Shown in pieces: positions 10,628-20,049 of a DNA stretch of 64,000 nt (position 1 is its first letter; the number at the start of each line of letters is the position of its first letter). A program made the position numbers and the translations under genes. The stretch spans positions 868,001 through 932,000 of the forward strand of contig NZ_CP136910.1 in assembly GCF_033100115.1 (NCBI RefSeq), read 5' to 3'. Source of the stretch: Anaerocolumna sp. AGMB13020. GTDB lineage: Bacteria > Bacillota > Clostridia > Lachnospirales > Lachnospiraceae. The notes under the pieces are model-generated. The model saw only the letters and a list, made by a program, of their open reading frames with translations. It searched no databases and had not been told where the DNA came from.

Positions 10628-11509
10628 ATGTCAAAAATACTAGTTACAGGTGCTACCGGTCACTTAGGCAGCGGAATCATAAACCATCTGTTAGAGAAAG
10701 GTGTAAAAGCAGCGGATATAACTGCTCTGGTTCGTTCGGAGAAGGATTCCGAGAAATTTAAGAGCAAAGGTATAGACACCAGAATCGGTTCTTACGAGGA
10801 TATCTCTGTATTAACACAGGCCTTTAAAGGAATCGAAAAGCTGATGTTCGTATCCTCCCCTGATTTTGATAACACACTACGCATCAATCAGCATGCGAAT
10901 GTAGTATTGGCTGCACGAAATGCTGGCATCTCTCATATCGTTTATACCGGTATAGCCTTTGCTGAAACGATGAATGTAGCAGGCTTGCAGTATGTCCATC
11001 TTGCTACGGAAAATATGATCAAAACAACTGCTATTCCCTATACCTTCTTACGAAACGGCTTCTATCTGGAGAACATTTTCGGTAATACTCTCACTGCTGC
11101 TGAGAAAAGCGGCGTTCTTGTAACAGCAGCTGAAAAGGGAAAGTATAACTTTGTTCTGCGAGATGACCTGGCTTTAGCCGCAGCCTCAGTGCTTACTGAA
11201 AAGGGGCATGAAAATAAGGAATACGAGCTTGTAAACAGTTCTTTAAACACATTTGAGGATTATGTTACTCTCCTGTCTCAGTTAACAGGTAAAAGCATAA
11301 GGCACGAAAGCCTTTCACCAGAAGAAGCAGTGACAAGGCTTGTAAAAGAAGGAGAAATAGAACCTGTTGCTTCTTTTAATATTTACGGGCTCTATCTTCC
11401 TATAGCCCAAGGACAGTTCTCAAAGGAATCCACCGCCTTAGAACAGCTAATAGGCAAAAAACCCACCTCTTTGGAGGAAGCACTGAAGCAGGCACTAACT
11501 ACACAGTAA
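10628..11509 (+). CDS. NmrA-like / SDR NAD(P)H-dependent quinone oxidoreductase family protein
   Basis: The product is 293 residues and begins MSKILVTGATGHLGSGIINHLL, with the Rossmann glycine motif GATGHLG. It continues with VALxxxx-type and YTGIAF blocks and the FLRNGFYLENI segment, which are typical of the atypical SDR5 group that includes QorB and NmrA regulators. It should bind NAD(P)H in the cytoplasm. The ATG at 10628 is preceded by GAGG at suitable spacing; an upstream in-frame ATG at 10598 has no good site. It follows the flavin protein gene and probably shares its promoter. Activity could be quinone reduction or redox sensing. Confidence 0.85.
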   Translation: MSKILVTGATGHLGSGIINHLLEKGVKAADITALVRSEKDSEKFKSKGIDTRIGSYEDISVLTQAFKGIEKLMFVSSPDFDNTLRINQHANVVLAARNAGISHIVYTGIAFAETMNVAGLQYVHLATENMIKTTAIPYTFLRNGFYLENIFGNTLTAAEKSGVLVTAAEKGKYNFVLRDDLALAAASVLTEKGHENKEYELVNSSLNTFEDYVTLLSQLTGKSIRHESLSPEEAVTRLVKEGEIEPVASFNIYGLYLPIAQGQFSKESTALEQLIGKKPTSLEEALKQALTTQ

Positions 11510-11601
11510 AAAGACAGTTATTTAGCAGCTTCCTTACTGTCTTTAAACAAGCCACCTGTTATGATAGTTGTACTTGGTGACAACTATTTATAACAGATGG
11601 C
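11510..11601 (+). terminator. Two consecutive stem-loops after the NmrA-like gene
   Basis: The first stem pairs 11510-11518 with 11536-11544. The second, stronger stem pairs 11551-11571 with 11580-11601 and is followed by a T-rich stretch. The second is the better terminator candidate. Confidence 0.55.
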
Positions 11602-11683
11602 CTTTCTATTTACACATATACTTCTATTTGCTTCAATTACAACTACAAATCAAGCTCTAAAAAACTGTTTCCATATGGTTTCA

Positions 11684-11897
11684 GGCGAATTGCAGCAAAC
11701 AGAAAGAACGAATGTGCCTATGGAGAGGCGTTAGAAGTCCTTTTCTCTGAAGATTTTGTGCTATAATATCAAACAGATTGTCTGAGCGTAGCGAGTTATC
11801 TGTTTGATATTATGACAAGCACAAAATCTTCAGAGAAATAGGACTTCTTATGCCTCGGAATTGAAACATGAGTTCTTTCTGTTTGCTGTAATTCGCC
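11684..11897. mobile_element. 214-bp near-perfect inverted repeat, MITE-like element
   Basis: The ends GGCGAATT and AATTCGCC are exact complements, and pairing continues inward almost without break (for example the GAAGTCC..CTGAAGATTTTGTGCT segment pairs with its counterpart near 11835-11860) to a loop at about 11782-11800. The element contains no ORF. It has the form of a miniature inverted-repeat element or a very long RNA hairpin. No target-site duplication is obvious. Confidence 0.6.
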
Positions 11898-11984
11898 GTC
11901 CCCTTGTTAAAACCCAACCTTTTTACAAAAATTTATCAGCTAAAATTTAAGTAAAACTACCAACTATTCACTACCACCAGCCAC

Positions 11985-12530
11985 TCACTCCGTCACCTCT
12001 CTCAATTCACCGGTAACTGAGTCTATAATCAATCCGTAAACCATAACACTTTCCGGTACCAGGGGATGGTTACGGATCAACTCCACCGAATTCTTAACAG
12101 ATACATCCAAATCCTTAAAGCCTCCCAGCCAGGCTTCAAAGTCAATACCGCAGTATTTAAGCAGATCAATTTGCTTCTGATCGATATTCTTATCTTTCAT
12201 CTTCTCAAGCATCTTTGTACTGTCCGTATGTCTTGCTCCGCAATCCGTATGACCGATTACCAGAATCTCTTCTACACCTAATTCATAAATTCCTATGAGC
12301 AGACTACGCATAGCACTTCCGAACGGATGGGATATCACGCCACCTGCATTCTTAATAATCTTGGCATCCCCGTTTTTTAGTCCAAGCGCAGAAGGCAATA
12401 GTTCTGTAAGTCTTGTATCCATACAGGAAACGATGGCAATTTTTTTATTCGGATATTTACTGGTTCTAAATTTTTCATAATCGTTGTTTTGTACAAATTC
12501 CTTATTGAATTTAAGAATCTCCTGAATCAT
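11985..12530 (-). CDS. Beta-class carbonic anhydrase
   Basis: This 181-residue enzyme should interconvert CO2 and bicarbonate. The zinc-site motifs are visible: CMDTRL supplies the first Cys and the Asp-Arg dyad, and GHTDCGAR supplies the His and second Cys. Length and the short N-terminus match the small clade-D-like bacterial beta-carbonic anhydrases. I chose the ATG at 12530 with AAGGAG upstream; the extension to 12602 is not family-like. It is monocistronic, transcribed toward the MITE-like element. Confidence 0.9.
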   Translation of the reverse strand: MIQEILKFNKEFVQNNDYEKFRTSKYPNKKIAIVSCMDTRLTELLPSALGLKNGDAKIIKNAGGVISHPFGSAMRSLLIGIYELGVEEILVIGHTDCGARHTDSTKMLEKMKDKNIDQKQIDLLKYCGIDFEAWLGGFKDLDVSVKNSVELIRNHPLVPESVMVYGLIIDSVTGELREVTE

Positions 12531-12782
12531 GATAGACACACTCCTTATGCATATCGACGAAAACATCCCAGTTATGTAAGCCAAAATACTGACGGCTCTC
12601 ATAATATAAAATACACTTACTTTTGAACATACACAAGTATTTTATTTCAGAATATGAATTTCATTCACTTTTATGACAATTTATGATAGAATTGGTGCAT
12701 AAAGGACAGCTCAAATGCAGGGAGCATAAGGCATGTTATGACATAACAACCATGAATCCGGCTATGACTTTCAGGAGGACAT

Positions 12783-14210
12783 ATGAAAAGGAACTTATTC
12801 ATCAGTATACTGTTATTATCCGTGATATTATTAAATTCTTGCAGCTTGCTCCCAACCAATAAGAAACTATTGAATTCCGATGATCCTATAACCATATCTG
12901 TTTGGAATTATTATAACGGAACTGTAAAGGTCCGATTTGATGAACTGGTAGCTCAATTCAACGAGACAGTAGGTGCCGAAAAGGGTATAGTAATAGAAGC
13001 TCAAAGCTATGGAGATGTAACAGAACTTGCAGATGCTGTGTATGAAGCCTCCAACAACAGCATTGGTGCCTTACCCATGCCGGATATATTTGCCTCCTAT
13101 GCAGATAATGCTTTTCGAATCAGCGATTCTGCCAGACTGGTGAATCTGTCCGATTATTTTACCAAGGAGGAGTTGTCAGAAATTAAAAAGGAATTCTTAT
13201 CAGAAGGGATCTGGGGTAAAGAACAGACCTTAAAGATTCTTCCGGTAGCTAAATCTACTGAGATACTCTTTCTGAACAAGACCTTTTGGGAGGACTTTGC
13301 CGCAGAGACGGGTGCTTCTCTTGATACTCTTAAGACCTGGGAGGGATTGGTACAGACTGCTAAGCTTTACTATGAACATACGGGCAAAGCCTTTTTTCGT
13401 ATAGATGCAGTGGCTAATTTTATGTTGATATCTGCCATGCAGCTAGGGGAAGAATTCTATCAATATGATGATGACATTGCCAGCCTGAATTTCAGTCAGG
13501 ATACGGCATATCGGATATGGGTTAATTACTACGTGCCTTATCTTAACGGTTATTTTGCAAAGTCAGGCCGGTTCAGTTCTGATGATGCCAAAACAGGAAT
13601 TATTACTGGATACACTGGTTCTACGGCAAGTGCTTCTTATTTTCCGGAAGAAGTTGCCTGTGAGGATATTGTTGCTCCTATTGAAGTGTTGACTCTTCCT
13701 TATCCCTACTATGAGAATTCCAAACCTTATGTTGTACAGCAGGGAGCTGGCATGTGTATTACGAAAAGTGATAAAGCCCATGAGTATGCTGCTTCTGTCT
13801 TCCTGAAATGGTTTATAGATATGCCTCAGAATATTGACTTTGCAGTTTCCACTGCCTATCTTCCCGTTAAAAGCCAGTCATTGACCGCGAATGCACTTAT
13901 GAAAACAAGCAACTATGAGGAAATTTCAAATGCTGCTGTTAAAAGTTCCATTGAAACAACTATCAATATGCTCAGCACTCATACATTATACGGGAATAAA
14001 CCTTTTACAAACAGCTTTCAATTAAGGTCGATTCTGGAAAACCATCTTTATACCAGGGTCGAAACAGATCTTGCTCTTCTAGAGAAACGTATTATAAACG
14101 GCGAAGATCGTACCACTGTTATAAAAGAACTCTGTTCCAAAGAACATTTTTCGTCCTGGTACCAGGCCTTTACCAATGAACTTCAGACAGTATTGAGGAC
14201 TTCCAAATGA
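12783..14210 (+). CDS. Extracellular solute-binding lipoprotein (ABC family 1, sugar type)
   Basis: The 475-residue protein begins with a lipoprotein signal peptide: a basic start, a hydrophobic run, and a lipobox ending LLNSCS that places the lipidated Cys near residue 20. The mature protein has the family-1 binding-protein pattern (DDPITISVWNYYNGTVKVRFDELVAQFN, later MPDIFASYAD and LPYPYYENSKP). It would bind a carbohydrate or similar solute outside the membrane. AGGAGG precedes the ATG. The stop overlaps the start of the next gene, a membrane GGDEF protein, by four bases, and no permease gene is present. A sensory rather than transport role is therefore likely. Confidence 0.85.
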   Translation: MKRNLFISILLLSVILLNSCSLLPTNKKLLNSDDPITISVWNYYNGTVKVRFDELVAQFNETVGAEKGIVIEAQSYGDVTELADAVYEASNNSIGALPMPDIFASYADNAFRISDSARLVNLSDYFTKEELSEIKKEFLSEGIWGKEQTLKILPVAKSTEILFLNKTFWEDFAAETGASLDTLKTWEGLVQTAKLYYEHTGKAFFRIDAVANFMLISAMQLGEEFYQYDDDIASLNFSQDTAYRIWVNYYVPYLNGYFAKSGRFSSDDAKTGIITGYTGSTASASYFPEEVACEDIVAPIEVLTLPYPYYENSKPYVVQQGAGMCITKSDKAHEYAASVFLKWFIDMPQNIDFAVSTAYLPVKSQSLTANALMKTSNYEEISNAAVKSSIETTINMLSTHTLYGNKPFTNSFQLRSILENHLYTRVETDLALLEKRIINGEDRTTVIKELCSKEHFSSWYQAFTNELQTVLRTSK

Positions 14211-16324
14211 AATATATTAAAGTAGACAGACAATCAATGGTATTCCGGCTTACATCACTGACAGTTATTATTATCCTGGGGCAGGCAGCCCTCTTATCCT
14301 TATTTTTGATTATAGGAGGGGTATTAAGCACAGCAGAAGAAAATGCCTTCAGTTCCTTTTCCAGTAAGGTAAACAATCGCAAGGACTATCTCCAGCGAGA
14401 AATGAAGCTGCGCTGGACTAATATGGACCCTTATGTTGATCAGATATCAGGTCAGTATAGCATTCAAGAAGCCCCCGAGGAATTTCTTAAAAATATTAGC
14501 GAGTCCTTAATCTCTATGCTGCGGGCAACCCAGGTGACCGGTGCTTTTGTTATATTAAATAATCCCGGAGATGAAAAACCAGCATTATACATCAGAGACT
14601 ATGACCCAATTCTTAATGACTATAATAAAAGGGATTTGTATATGGTCTTTGGTCCCTCCGGGTTAGCCAGGGATTTGCAGATTCCGCTGGATAAAATATG
14701 GAAAGACCGGATAAACCTGAATACCATTGATTCGGATTTCTTTGAACAACCTTTAAGCATAGCTGATTTGTCAACAGATTCCAAACTCTTGGGGTATTGG
14801 GGTATTCCCTTTAAACTCTCAAAAGAGGATATCTCAATCATTACCTATTCCATGCCTCTTTTTGACAATGAAAATAATCTTATAGGTATCATCGGTGTAG
14901 AAATATCTGAGCAGCATTTATTTAAGTATTTGCCTGGGACAGACCTGCAAACCAAAGACTCCTTTGGTTATATGCTTGGAATCCGGAATCCGGATACCGG
15001 AGAATTACATACACTGATAACAACAAAAGCAATCCAGAAAAGAATAACGACTGCCAATGAATCCTTGCGTTATACCACCGCAGATGACAATAATTCAATT
15101 TATCTTCTGGATAACAGTAATGTTAGCTGGAAGCTCTATCTGTCCATCGAAAACCTGGGACTTTACGGAAACAATACCCCTTTTCAAGATAACCAATGGT
15201 ATCTTATCGGTATTATGAAAGAAAGTAATCTGTTGGAATATGCCATCAGAATGAAACAACTTTTATTGATTTCCTTTATTGCCTCCGTTATCACAGGTGG
15301 GTTTCTTGCCTATTTCGTCAGTTACCGGTTTACCAAACCTATAATCAAAGCAGCCAAGAAGGTAAATGCTACCAAGACAGCACAGGTGATAGAGTTTGAG
15401 AATACCGGACTTACAGAAGTGGATGAATTGTTGGATGCCATACAGATAACCAGCAATAAGCTGCTTAAGGCTTCCGGCAGAATGTCTTGTATTATTGGAA
15501 TGCTGGAATTGCCCATTGGTGTTTTTGAATTCAGCGAAAGTACAGATGCTGTCTTTCTAACAGACAGGATTCCTGAATTTCTAGGCTATGATCCCAAGAC
15601 AGGCCGCTCTACTGCAGATAAAAAAGAATTTTTTACATATAGATTAAACGAATTGCTGAAGCATGCTGAAGAAGCAGAAGAAGATGTTTACTATCTCGAC
15701 AGCCCGCCTGGCAAATGGCTTAAGGTAAAATATACTCACAATGACAATTCGACTATGGGCATTATTCTGGATGTTACCGAAGAAATTACGGAAAAGAAAC
15801 AGATGATGGCTGACAGAGACCTTGACGGCCTTACAGGTATTTACAACCGAAAGGCTATGCAGTTTTACATGGAGGAAACTTTACATAAAATAGATACGAA
15901 TCTTACAAGTGCACTTTTAATGTTTGACCTGGATAATCTAAAATCCGTTAATGATACTTACGGTCATAAGTGGGGTGATATCTACCTTAAACATGTAACA
16001 AAACATCTTTCTAAGATCAGCGAGGCACAGCAGGTTCTGGGAAGACGTTCCGGCGACGAATTCACCCTTTTACTTTTTGATTTTCCTTCAAAGGACGATT
16101 TACGGCAATCCCTGGACCAATTCTATCACAAACTGGGCAGTGACCCTATAGAATTTCCAGATGGTACTGTAAAGACAGCTGCAATATCATCAGGTTTAGT
16201 ATGGATTAGCAGCAAAGAGCGCACTTTTGAAGATTACCTTCATATGGCTGATGAACTGCTCTATGAAGCAAAGCACAGTAAAAAAGGCTATTATGTAGAG
16301 CTAGAACTTTCGAAATCTCTTTAA
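14207..16324 (+). CDS. Membrane diguanylate cyclase with extracellular sensor and GGDEF domain
   Basis: This 705-residue protein has a transmembrane segment near 15-40, a large extracellular region (about 45-340) with dCache-like features (VTGAFVILNN, YSMPLFDNENNLIGIIGVEIS), a second transmembrane segment near 345-370, a HAMP-like linker, a PAS-like region (about 420-530), and a C-terminal GGDEF domain beginning DLDGLTGIYNRKAM. The signature reads SGDEF at 615-619, with Ser in place of the first Gly; such variants are often active, but this must be tested. It overlaps the solute-binding lipoprotein gene by ATGA, so the two are made together and may form a ligand-controlled c-di-GMP switch. 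No EAL domain is present. Confidence 0.88.
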   Translation: MKYIKVDRQSMVFRLTSLTVIIILGQAALLSLFLIIGGVLSTAEENAFSSFSSKVNNRKDYLQREMKLRWTNMDPYVDQISGQYSIQEAPEEFLKNISESLISMLRATQVTGAFVILNNPGDEKPALYIRDYDPILNDYNKRDLYMVFGPSGLARDLQIPLDKIWKDRINLNTIDSDFFEQPLSIADLSTDSKLLGYWGIPFKLSKEDISIITYSMPLFDNENNLIGIIGVEISEQHLFKYLPGTDLQTKDSFGYMLGIRNPDTGELHTLITTKAIQKRITTANESLRYTTADDNNSIYLLDNSNVSWKLYLSIENLGLYGNNTPFQDNQWYLIGIMKESNLLEYAIRMKQLLLISFIASVITGGFLAYFVSYRFTKPIIKAAKKVNATKTAQVIEFENTGLTEVDELLDAIQITSNKLLKASGRMSCIIGMLELPIGVFEFSESTDAVFLTDRIPEFLGYDPKTGRSTADKKEFFTYRLNELLKHAEEAEEDVYYLDSPPGKWLKVKYTHNDNSTMGIILDVTEEITEKKQMMADRDLDGLTGIYNRKAMQFYMEETLHKIDTNLTSALLMFDLDNLKSVNDTYGHKWGDIYLKHVTKHLSKISEAQQVLGRRSGDEFTLLLFDFPSKDDLRQSLDQFYHKLGSDPIEFPDGTVKTAAISSGLVWISSKERTFEDYLHMADELLYEAKHSKKGYYVELELSKSL

Positions 16325-16528
16325 GCGAATAAATTTAACTGTAACTTATAGCCGCTGTTAAAATGAAGGTATGCTGTAAAAAGCCTCTTGCTCTCCTGTA
16401 ATCCACCCTATAAAAGACATATTACGATTATGTGTGCTGAAAGGCGAATAGTTTTTACACGCTTATGCACAGAATATTGGTAATGTGTCTTTAAGCCGGT
16501 GTGTGAGGAAAAAGCAGGGGCTCAAATG

Positions 16529-16584
16529 CTGCTCTTATGTTTCTTCTAATACTGCTCTTATTTTTCTTCTAATGCTGCTCTTAC
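16529..16584. repeat. 23-bp tandem repeat at the 3' end of the TetR gene
   Basis: Units at 16529-16551 and 16552-16574 match except at two positions, and a 10-base partial copy follows to 16584. The repeat spans the stop codon of the TetR gene, so the last codons of the gene are duplicated into the 3' flank. Confidence 0.75.
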
Positions 16585-17235
16585 AAAGCGGACTATGCTC
16601 TTCTCTACCCCTTCAAGTTCCGATACATTTTCTTCACCTATGAAAATCTTCAGCCGTTCTTTGTAATAGTCAGAGGATAAGGAGAATTGATACACCATAA
16701 ATATATTATCAATACAATATGCCAATACTCTTTTATCTATCTTATTACTTACGATACCAGCTTCGATTCCTGCTTCGATAAAATCACAGAGCATCCGGGG
16801 TGTAATTCTTTCAAGCTTGGAGGAAAGCCTGACAGAAAGAGGAGCCAAAGCCTGTGTTGTGAGATCAAGATAGAGCTGATTTAATTTGGGATATTTTAAG
16901 GAAAACTCCCTGGAGGCAGCCAGCATACGCTCTACGCAGTCATAGATATCCCTGCTGGATTTCCTTACCTCATTTAAGATTTCTTCCATAAGAAAATAAG
17001 CGTTATTTATTATGGTCAGAAATAAATCCTCTTTAGAAGCAAAATAACTGTACATTGCACCTATGCTAATTTCCGCATTCTTTGCAATATCATTGATACT
17101 GGTTGCATTATAACCGTTTAAGGCAAAAGCATCAACAGCAACCTCCAGAACTTTCTGCCTTCTGTCTTCAGTAGTTTTTTCAAAAGTATCTTTATGAAAT
17201 TTCAGCTGATTACTTCTTAATATGATCTCTGTCAT
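16558..17235 (-). CDS. TetR/AcrR-family transcriptional regulator
   Basis: This 225-residue protein has the TetR DNA-binding pattern VAVDAFALNGYNATSINDIAKNAEISIGAMYSYFASKEDLFLTII (residues about 30-75) and a helical ligand-binding C-terminus. It is the last gene of the aminotransferase-aldolase-kinase unit, starting 19 bases after the kinase stop, so it is probably the local repressor. A perfect palindrome in front of the first gene (21553-21570) is its likely operator. The C-terminus ends in AALEEK encoded within a 23-bp tandem repeat. Confidence 0.85.
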   Translation of the reverse strand: MTEIILRSNQLKFHKDTFEKTTEDRRQKVLEVAVDAFALNGYNATSINDIAKNAEISIGAMYSYFASKEDLFLTIINNAYFLMEEILNEVRKSSRDIYDCVERMLAASREFSLKYPKLNQLYLDLTTQALAPLSVRLSSKLERITPRMLCDFIEAGIEAGIVSNKIDKRVLAYCIDNIFMVYQFSLSSDYYKERLKIFIGEENVSELEGVEKSIVRFVRAALEEK

Positions 17236-17254
17236 TATCCCTCCGCTGTTTACC

Positions 17255-18856
17255 TCAGATTCTTTGATTCAGCCGCCGAAAAGCTCTTTTATTCCTCATA
17301 TACAAAGACTTAAATACTTCAAAATTCCTGTCATGGATGCTTTTATTCTTAATATCAGGGTGGTATACTTCCCTGACTTTTATTAATGTTTCAGCCTCTT
17401 CAAATCCATTAAGAATACCAAGTCCAACTGCTGTTACTACCGCTGCACCTAATGCCCCTGCATTCTGAGGACTTTCTATTGTTTCAATATCGCATCCAAG
17501 AACATCAGCCAGGGTATGGCAGGTAAGAGGTGACAATGCACCGCCTCCCACAAAGCGAATTGTCCTAGACGTCTTTATCTTCTTGCTTTGAGCTTCTAAC
17601 TGCCACCTCAGATGATAACAGATTCCTTCAATAACTGCATGGATCATATCCCTTTTACCGGTTTCAAGCCGTATATTAAAAAACATTCCTCTTGCATTTG
17701 GATCCTCAAACGGACATCTGTTCCCATGAAGCCAGGGGGTAAATATAACACCATGACTGCCCGCCGGTACACCTTGTATCTCCTTCATCATAAAATCATA
17801 TAAATTAACGTAAATACTTTCATTGGTTTCAGATACGCAGATTTTGTCCAGGTAGATATTGATTTCATCCATAGCCATATGATCCTTTACCCATTCCAGG
17901 CATTTACCTGCCGTTTCCAGTTCAGCAAAATAATGAAAGGCACCTTCTGCAGCTCCAACTACAGAGGCAATCATAGAATGAATATCCAGTGTCCTGCGAT
18001 TTACAACCGTTGACACCCAGCCGGAGGTGCCGGAATATATATGCGTACTGCCTGCTTTTACAGCTCCTGCTCCCACACCGATTAAAGAAGCATCACCACC
18101 CCCTCCAAATACCGGAATCCCTTCCTTTAGCTTTAGTTCTTTTGCTGCCTTATCTGTAAGGACACCAACCATATCTGTACTGCTAACGATTTGCGGCAGA
18201 TGCTTCCGGTCAACCCCAAGCATATGGCACATACTCCCGCTGAAGGTATTTCTCCCCTTTCTGCTGTCATAAAGCATGGTGCCAAAAGCACTGTCTCTGG
18301 TCATAACAAATCTTCCGGTGCATTGTAAGATGAGATATTCCTTCACATCCAGCCACTTATAAATAAGGCTGAAATTCTCCGGCTCATTCGTCTTAACCCA
18401 GTTATATTTCCAGACCGGATCCTTCACACTGGCAGCCACAGCCCCCGTGATGTAGATAGATCGAAGCAGCTTTAATATATTTACACCGGAAATTTTGGGT
18501 CCTCTTCCCATTACTTTTCTTAACTCTGCTTCTGCTCTTTGATCCATATAACTCATAGATGGCCGTATTGGCTGTCCGTCTTTATCCACCAGTACTAGTC
18601 CCTGCATTTGTGAGCAGAAGGAAATCCCTTTGATATCCTCAGGGGTAATGCCACTATTTTTAGTCACTGCCTCTGTCGTGCCACACATCGCTTCCCATAT
18701 TTCTCTTAAATCCTGTTCCGCTCCTCCATTCTCCATTATGTATAGCTTATATCCCTTTACAGCAGACGCTACCAGCTGTATGGACTCTGATATTTCATAC
18801 AGACAGGTTTTAATTCCGGTAGTACCAACATCATAGGTAATAACATGAGAACTCAC
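17255..18856 (-). CDS. FGGY-family carbohydrate kinase
   Basis: The 533-residue product begins VITYDVGTTGIKTCLYEI (ATP phosphate-1 loop) and has the FGGY signatures MSYMDQRAEAEL, VFGGGGDASLIGVGAGAV and RFVGGGALSPLTCHTLADVLG. It should phosphorylate a sugar, sugar acid or polyol with ATP. Its similarity is to the xylulokinase/ribulokinase-like group, but substrate cannot be read from sequence. It lies 11 bases after the class II aldolase gene, so its product is probably not the aldolase substrate in a simple xylulose route; a ketose-phosphate feeding aldol cleavage is the plausible link. Confidence 0.85.
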   Translation of the reverse strand: MSSHVITYDVGTTGIKTCLYEISESIQLVASAVKGYKLYIMENGGAEQDLREIWEAMCGTTEAVTKNSGITPEDIKGISFCSQMQGLVLVDKDGQPIRPSMSYMDQRAEAELRKVMGRGPKISGVNILKLLRSIYITGAVAASVKDPVWKYNWVKTNEPENFSLIYKWLDVKEYLILQCTGRFVMTRDSAFGTMLYDSRKGRNTFSGSMCHMLGVDRKHLPQIVSSTDMVGVLTDKAAKELKLKEGIPVFGGGGDASLIGVGAGAVKAGSTHIYSGTSGWVSTVVNRRTLDIHSMIASVVGAAEGAFHYFAELETAGKCLEWVKDHMAMDEINIYLDKICVSETNESIYVNLYDFMMKEIQGVPAGSHGVIFTPWLHGNRCPFEDPNARGMFFNIRLETGKRDMIHAVIEGICYHLRWQLEAQSKKIKTSRTIRFVGGGALSPLTCHTLADVLGCDIETIESPQNAGALGAAVVTAVGLGILNGFEEAETLIKVREVYHPDIKNKSIHDRNFEVFKSLYMRNKRAFRRLNQRI

Positions 18857-18867
18857 CGAACCCCTCC

Positions 18868-20031
18868 TTATAAAGCACTATTCATCTGCCTGGAATATTT
18901 CTTCAGATATACAAACCGCATTAGATTTCTATCCAGAAGACTAATAGGTTTCGTTCCCCCAAACAAGACTCCTGCCGTATAGGCCTTACTATTCTTTTCA
19001 AGAATCATACTTACCGCTAATGCATCTCCTTTTGTATTACCGCAGCAGAGAGCACCGCTGTTTTTGATAAAAACTGCTGAGGATTTCTTGAGGGCTGTAG
19101 TCTTAAGGGGTGAAGCTTTGGTTACATTTCTTACACTGGTTCCTACAAGCTGCGCGAAATCGTCCACCAGCGGGTAAAGTATCCTTTCAGCACAAGATAT
19201 CGAATGAGTATATGCTGTATCCGTATGCAGGATGTAATTAATTTTTTGATTACTCTCATATATCTCCTGATGAATAGCAGCATCCTCCGGTAATGAATCC
19301 AGTAAATCACCATTTTTTATAGAAACACTTTTACCCTCCGGCAGCAGGAGAATGAAACCGTCTTTTGTCCTCTCACTGTTGCAGTAAGGGGGCCTTATTG
19401 CCAGGTTGGCATCAAGTTCTTTAATTTTTGACGGGTCAAATACGATATCCGGTTTCATCTGCAGATATCTGGCAGTAATTACAGCTTCACAGGCTTCCTC
19501 TAGTTGAGTGGCTGCCATAAAAGCTTCTTCTTCATTTTTTCCAAAGCATAAAGCACCATGATGTTTCATGATAACTGTATTTCCACTGGATTTTCGTAAA
19601 GCCTGGGCTATTCCTTTGGCCAACTTACCTGTCCCCGGAAGACCGTAAGCCGCGCAGATTATTTCTTTCCCCAGAAGCGGATATTTTACACCGGGTTTTA
19701 CTGATTCAAGGCCAAGGGTACTGATTACAGAAGCATTTTCCTGATGGGTATGTATCACAAAATTTATTGCTGAGTTGAATTTATAAACCTCCGCATGGAC
19801 ACCTTTTTCTGAGGAGGGTTTCATAGTTCCTTTATAACTTAAATCCTCTATTGCTACCGTAACAATTTCCTCTGGAGTCAATGACAAATAATCTCTCCCG
19901 CTAGGTGTTATAACAAACTGAGTATCACTGATACGGCAGCTGACATTTCCCCAGGTTCTGGCTATAAGTCCTGATTCCACCAGCTTTTTCCCTGCGTTAA
20001 CAACACTTATTTTAGCTTCCTTCTCCTCCAT
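18868..20031 (-). CDS. Class II aldolase/adducin-family protein, two tandem domains
   Basis: The 387-residue protein has two aldolase-II domains. The first (about 1-200) is complete: LIARTWGNVSCR, SSEKGVHAEVY, FVIHTHQEN and MKHHGALCFG carry the zinc-binding Glu/His set of L-fuculose/L-rhamnulose phosphate aldolases. In the second (about 210-387) the metal blocks are degraded: HTDTAYT keeps one His, and KHHGALCFG becomes KNSGALCCG. So domain one should catalyse aldol cleavage or epimerisation, and domain two is probably structural or regulatory. The ATG at 20031 follows AAGGAG; five more upstream codons lack a site. It sits between the aminotransferase and kinase genes. Confidence 0.82.
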   Translation of the reverse strand: MEEKEAKISVVNAGKKLVESGLIARTWGNVSCRISDTQFVITPSGRDYLSLTPEEIVTVAIEDLSYKGTMKPSSEKGVHAEVYKFNSAINFVIHTHQENASVISTLGLESVKPGVKYPLLGKEIICAAYGLPGTGKLAKGIAQALRKSSGNTVIMKHHGALCFGKNEEEAFMAATQLEEACEAVITARYLQMKPDIVFDPSKIKELDANLAIRPPYCNSERTKDGFILLLPEGKSVSIKNGDLLDSLPEDAAIHQEIYESNQKINYILHTDTAYTHSISCAERILYPLVDDFAQLVGTSVRNVTKASPLKTTALKKSSAVFIKNSGALCCGNTKGDALAVSMILEKNSKAYTAGVLFGGTKPISLLDRNLMRFVYLKKYSRQMNSAL

Positions 20032-20049
20032 GACAGTCTCCTTCATCCG

